In this document: piece after piece, positions 5,949 through 7,728 of the stretch
Numbering within the stretch: the stretch's first letter is position 1
How the letters are laid out: every line of letters starts with the position of its first letter
Position numbers and translations under genes: made by a program
NCBI GenBank assembly: GCA_012512665.1
Contig: JAAZDU010000045.1
Span: 1 to 7,728, forward strand
DNA: 7,728 nucleotides
Source: Bacillota bacterium
GTDB taxonomy: Bacteria > Bacillota > Dethiobacteria > DTU022 > JAAZDU01
Direction: 5' to 3'
Notes under the pieces: generated by a model
What the model saw: the letters and a program-made list of their open reading frames with translations, nothing else
Databases searched by the model: none
Told to the model about the DNA's origin: nothing

Positions 5949-7093
5949 AGGGCGTCTTTCATCTTATGCAGGAAACCTTTTTCTCCCCTTCTGCCTGCCT
6001 CATCATCTTTTTGTGCTTCGTCTCCGCCTGATGCCCTGGCAAAATCCTGGAGCAGTTTCTTCTGTCTGAGGCTTAACCTGCGGGGTACTTCTATTTTTAC
6101 CTTGACCAAAAGATCCCCCCGTCCAAATCCTCTCAGGCGAGGGACACCTTTGCCCTTCAGGCGAAAGACGGTATCAGGTTGGGTTCCCTCGGGTATCTTC
6201 AACTTGGCAACCCCGTCAAAAGTATTTATTTTTACTTCTGCCCCCAGAGCGGCCTGCACAAAACTTATATTTAACTGCAGCAACAGATCATTGCCGCGGC
6301 GCTTAAAATCAGGGTGCTCTTTAACCTGTATAACAACATATAGGTCTCCCGGAGGTCCGCCCCTAAGTCCTGCCTCACCCTCACCCTGCACTTTGAGCCT
6401 AGAACCGTTGTCTACCCCTGGGGGAATTTTAATTTCAATGGTGCGCTTACGGTAAATTGTGCCCTGGCCTTTGCAGTCTGGACATGGTTCTGTAGCCCTT
6501 TTACCGGTGCCACCACAGTAGTGGCAGGTTTTAACATTCATAAAGCGGCCAAAGGCAGTCTCTCTCACCACCTGCTGGCGGCCTGTGCCGTTGCAGTGCG
6601 GGCAGGTTTCCTGATAACCGCCTTTGGCGCCGGTCCCCCCGCAGCTGGAACAATTTTCGTGGCGAGGCACGGTGATAGTCGTTTCCTTACCCCTGATAGC
6701 TTCTTCCAGGGTAATTTCTAGATCATAGCGCAGATCGGCCCCTCTTTGGGGTGCACTGTAGGATCGCCTCTGTGAAGAGGCAAAGCCGCCGCCAAAAAAA
6801 CTATCAAATATATCATCCAGCCCACCAAAACCAAAACCTTCAAACCCACCAAAACCGCCGCCGCTAAAGGCATCTTCAGTATGCCCAAAGCGGTCATACT
6901 GCTGCCTCTTTTGGGGATCGCTTAAAACATCGTAGGCTTCTTTGACCTCTTTAAACTTTTCTTCAGCATTTTTATCGCCAGGATTGACATCAGGGTGGTA
7001 CTTACGGGCCAATGTCCGGTATGCTTTTTTTATCTCATCCTGGGAGGCTTCCCTGTTTACCCCTAGGATTTCATAGTAATCCTTCTTGGCCAT
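5936..7093 (-). CDS. dnaJ: Chaperone protein DnaJ (Hsp40, type I)
   Basis: Co-chaperone that delivers unfolded proteins to DnaK and stimulates its ATPase. Residues 1-69 are the J domain with the H-P-D triad at 33-35. A Gly/Phe-rich linker follows (about 78-105) with a D-I-F motif. The zinc-binding domain has four CxxCxGxG repeats at 148-155, 164-171, 190-197 and 204-211, all complete. The C-terminal substrate-binding domains follow (K-I-P-P-G-V, G-x-G-x-P at the expected places). The length of 385 aa is normal. A TTG at 7096 is in frame, but the real start is ATG 7093, giving the family-typical [12 protein letters not shown]. It is preceded at 10 nt by AAGGGG (7109-7104). It lies downstream of dnaK across a structured spacer and ends in its own terminator. 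Confidence 0.98.
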   Translation of the reverse strand: MAKKDYYEILGVNREASQDEIKKAYRTLARKYHPDVNPGDKNAEEKFKEVKEAYDVLSDPQKRQQYDRFGHTEDAFSGGGFGGFEGFGFGGLDDIFDSFFGGGFASSQRRSYSAPQRGADLRYDLEITLEEAIRGKETTITVPRHENCSSCGGTGAKGGYQETCPHCNGTGRQQVVRETAFGRFMNVKTCHYCGGTGKRATEPCPDCKGQGTIYRKRTIEIKIPPGVDNGSRLKVQGEGEAGLRGGPPGDLYVVIQVKEHPDFKRRGNDLLLQLNISFVQAALGAEVKINTFDGVAKLKIPEGTQPDTVFRLKGKGVPRLRGFGRGDLLVKVKIEVPRRLSLRQKKLLQDFARASGGDEAQKDDEAGRRGEKGFLHKMKDALGGK

Positions 7094-7139
7094 CAACTTA
7101 CAACCCCTTAATATACAATATACGCGGCTGCAGCAAGGA

Positions 7140-7163
7140 GCTGTTGCTTAAAACAACAACAGC
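7140..7163 (-). other. Hairpin in the dnaK-dnaJ spacer, proximal to dnaJ
   Basis: GCTGTTG and CAACAGC (7140-7146 and 7157-7163) form a perfect 7-bp stem with a 10-nt loop. It is not followed by a T-tract, so it is not an intrinsic terminator for dnaK. A competing CAGC/GCTG pairing nearer dnaJ would use part of the same arm. Confidence 0.5.
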
Positions 7164-7166
7164 CTC

Positions 7167-7197
7167 GCTATAAAAAGAACGCTGTCGTCCTTATAGC
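7167..7197 (-). other. Long interrupted hairpin in the dnaK-dnaJ spacer
   Basis: GCTATAA and TTATAGC (7167-7173 and 7191-7197) form a perfect outer stem. Inside it, G7177 with C7190 and the ACG/CGT arms (7179-7181 with 7186-7188) extend the stem to a CTGT tetraloop, with a 3-nt A bulge and one mismatch. Its T-run lies within one arm rather than after the stem, so a role in mRNA processing or stability is more likely than termination. Confidence 0.5.
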
Positions 7198-7217
7198 TCT
7201 ACAGAATACTTAGCCAC

Positions 7218-7231
7218 AGTATTATAATACT
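7218..7231. repeat. 14-bp perfect palindrome just after dnaK
   Basis: AGTATTATAATACT reads the same on both strands and ends 3 bp from the dnaK stop codon. It contains TATAAT on both strands, but no credible -35 box was found at 16-18 bp on the minus strand, so I do not call a dnaJ promoter. It differs from the CIRCE operator (TTAGCACTC-N9-GAGTGCTAA). Confidence 0.45.
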
Positions 7232-7234
7232 TTA

Positions 7235-7728
7235 TTATTTTTTGTTCTCTTTTTCTTCATCATCAACAACTTCGTAATCCGCATCAACTACCTCACCATC
7301 ACCTTTATGATCGCCTGCTTGCTTTTCTGTTTTCTGCCCTGCCTGCTGCTGTTGACGCTTTGCTTCTTCGTACAGCTTTGAAGACAGCTCATGCAGGTGG
7401 GAGCTAAGCTCCTCTTGAACCCTCTTGATGGCAGCAACATCATCTTTTTCCGCCGTCTCTTTTAATTTCTTGATAACAGCCTCAACTTGCTCTTTCTTAC
7501 TCTGGTCAATTTTTCCTCCAAGTTCACGCATTGTCTTCTCCGTGGAATAAATGAGGGCGTCCGCCTCGTTGCGTGCTTCGACTAGTTCTTTGCGTTTTTT
7601 GTCCTCTTCAGCAAATTTTTCAGCCTCTTTTACCATTCTCTCTATTTCTTCCTCATCCAGGCCGGAAGAGGCCGTAATAGTGATCTTCTGTTCCTTCCCG
7701 GTGCCGAGGTCTTTAGCTGAAACATTAA
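7235..7728 (-). CDS. dnaK: Chaperone protein DnaK (Hsp70), C-terminal part
   Basis: The last 163 residues of the main Hsp70 chaperone; the ATPase domain and most of the substrate-binding beta-sandwich lie beyond the right edge. The visible part begins with the conserved [17 protein letters not shown] strand, the end of the beta-sandwich. The helical lid follows, starting [17 protein letters not shown]. The lid contains the usual R-N-E-A-D-A-L-I-Y and E-K-T-M-R-E-L-G motifs. A Q-rich and acidic flexible tail ends in [16 protein letters not shown], comparable to the acidic tails of other bacterial DnaK proteins. The frame is open to the window edge, so the internal Met at 7636 is not a start. 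DnaJ follows after 141 bp, the standard order. Any CIRCE/HrcA control would lie upstream, outside the window. Confidence 0.97.
   Translation of the reverse strand, partial: NVSAKDLGTGKEQKITITASSGLDEEEIERMVKEAEKFAEEDKKRKELVEARNEADALIYSTEKTMRELGGKIDQSKKEQVEAVIKKLKETAEKDDVAAIKRVQEELSSHLHELSSKLYEEAKRQQQQAGQKTEKQAGDHKGDGEVVDADYEVVDDEEKENKK

Noticed and set aside
6102..6721. Two open frames on the plus strand (6102-6455 and 6521-6721)
   Set aside because: Both are antisense to the strongly conserved dnaJ; they arise from its GC-rich codons and show no family motif or ribosome binding site.
7218..7234. TATAAT inside the palindrome after dnaK as a separate dnaJ promoter
   Set aside because: No -35 box or extended -10 was found on the minus strand at an acceptable distance, so the match may only reflect the A/T-rich palindrome.

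Overview
The window looks like a chromosomal segment of a low- to mid-GC Gram-positive bacterium, most likely an anaerobic member of the Clostridia (Peptococcaceae-like). The reasons are strong AGGAGG-type ribosome binding sites, GTG starts, A/T-rich spacers, and a gene order resembling the Firmicutes heat-shock/translation cluster dnaK-dnaJ-prmA-rsmE-mtaB followed by HIT and rpsU. This assignment is an inference from the sequence and remembered synteny; no database was searched.

Layout from right to left on the minus strand: the 3' end of dnaK (cut by the window edge), a structured 141-bp spacer, dnaJ with its own intrinsic terminator, then rsmE and mtaB 12 bp apart, then a small membrane-anchored protein. 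The first 21 bases hold what appear to be the first seven codons of a HIT-family gene, also on the minus strand. The minus-strand genes are therefore the conserved backbone: chaperones, 16S rRNA U1498 methylation, and tRNA t6A37 methylthiolation.

Two plus-strand insertions interrupt this backbone. The first (260-2412) is a compact three-gene operon with an extended -10 promoter and an intrinsic terminator: mnmH (tRNA 2-selenouridine synthase), a YlbF/YheA-family helical protein, and a HAD-family hydrolase. The second (5304-5912) is one gene with its own good sigma-A-type promoter. It lies between dnaJ and rsmE, where prmA would be expected. Its protein is not a clear family member to me, but its pattern resembles the competence transcription factor ComK, and this is the most interesting item in the window.

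Three genes act on RNA modification (mnmH on the tRNA wobble uridine, mtaB on tRNA position 37, rsmE on 16S rRNA), and dnaK/dnaJ act in protein folding. Start codons were re-evaluated for dnaJ (ATG at 7093), the ComK-like gene (GTG at 5304) and rsmE (probably GTG near 5178, uncertain). No tRNA, rRNA, CRISPR array, insertion sequence or transposase was seen. No gene-free stretch exceeds 300 bases; the longest is 22-259.
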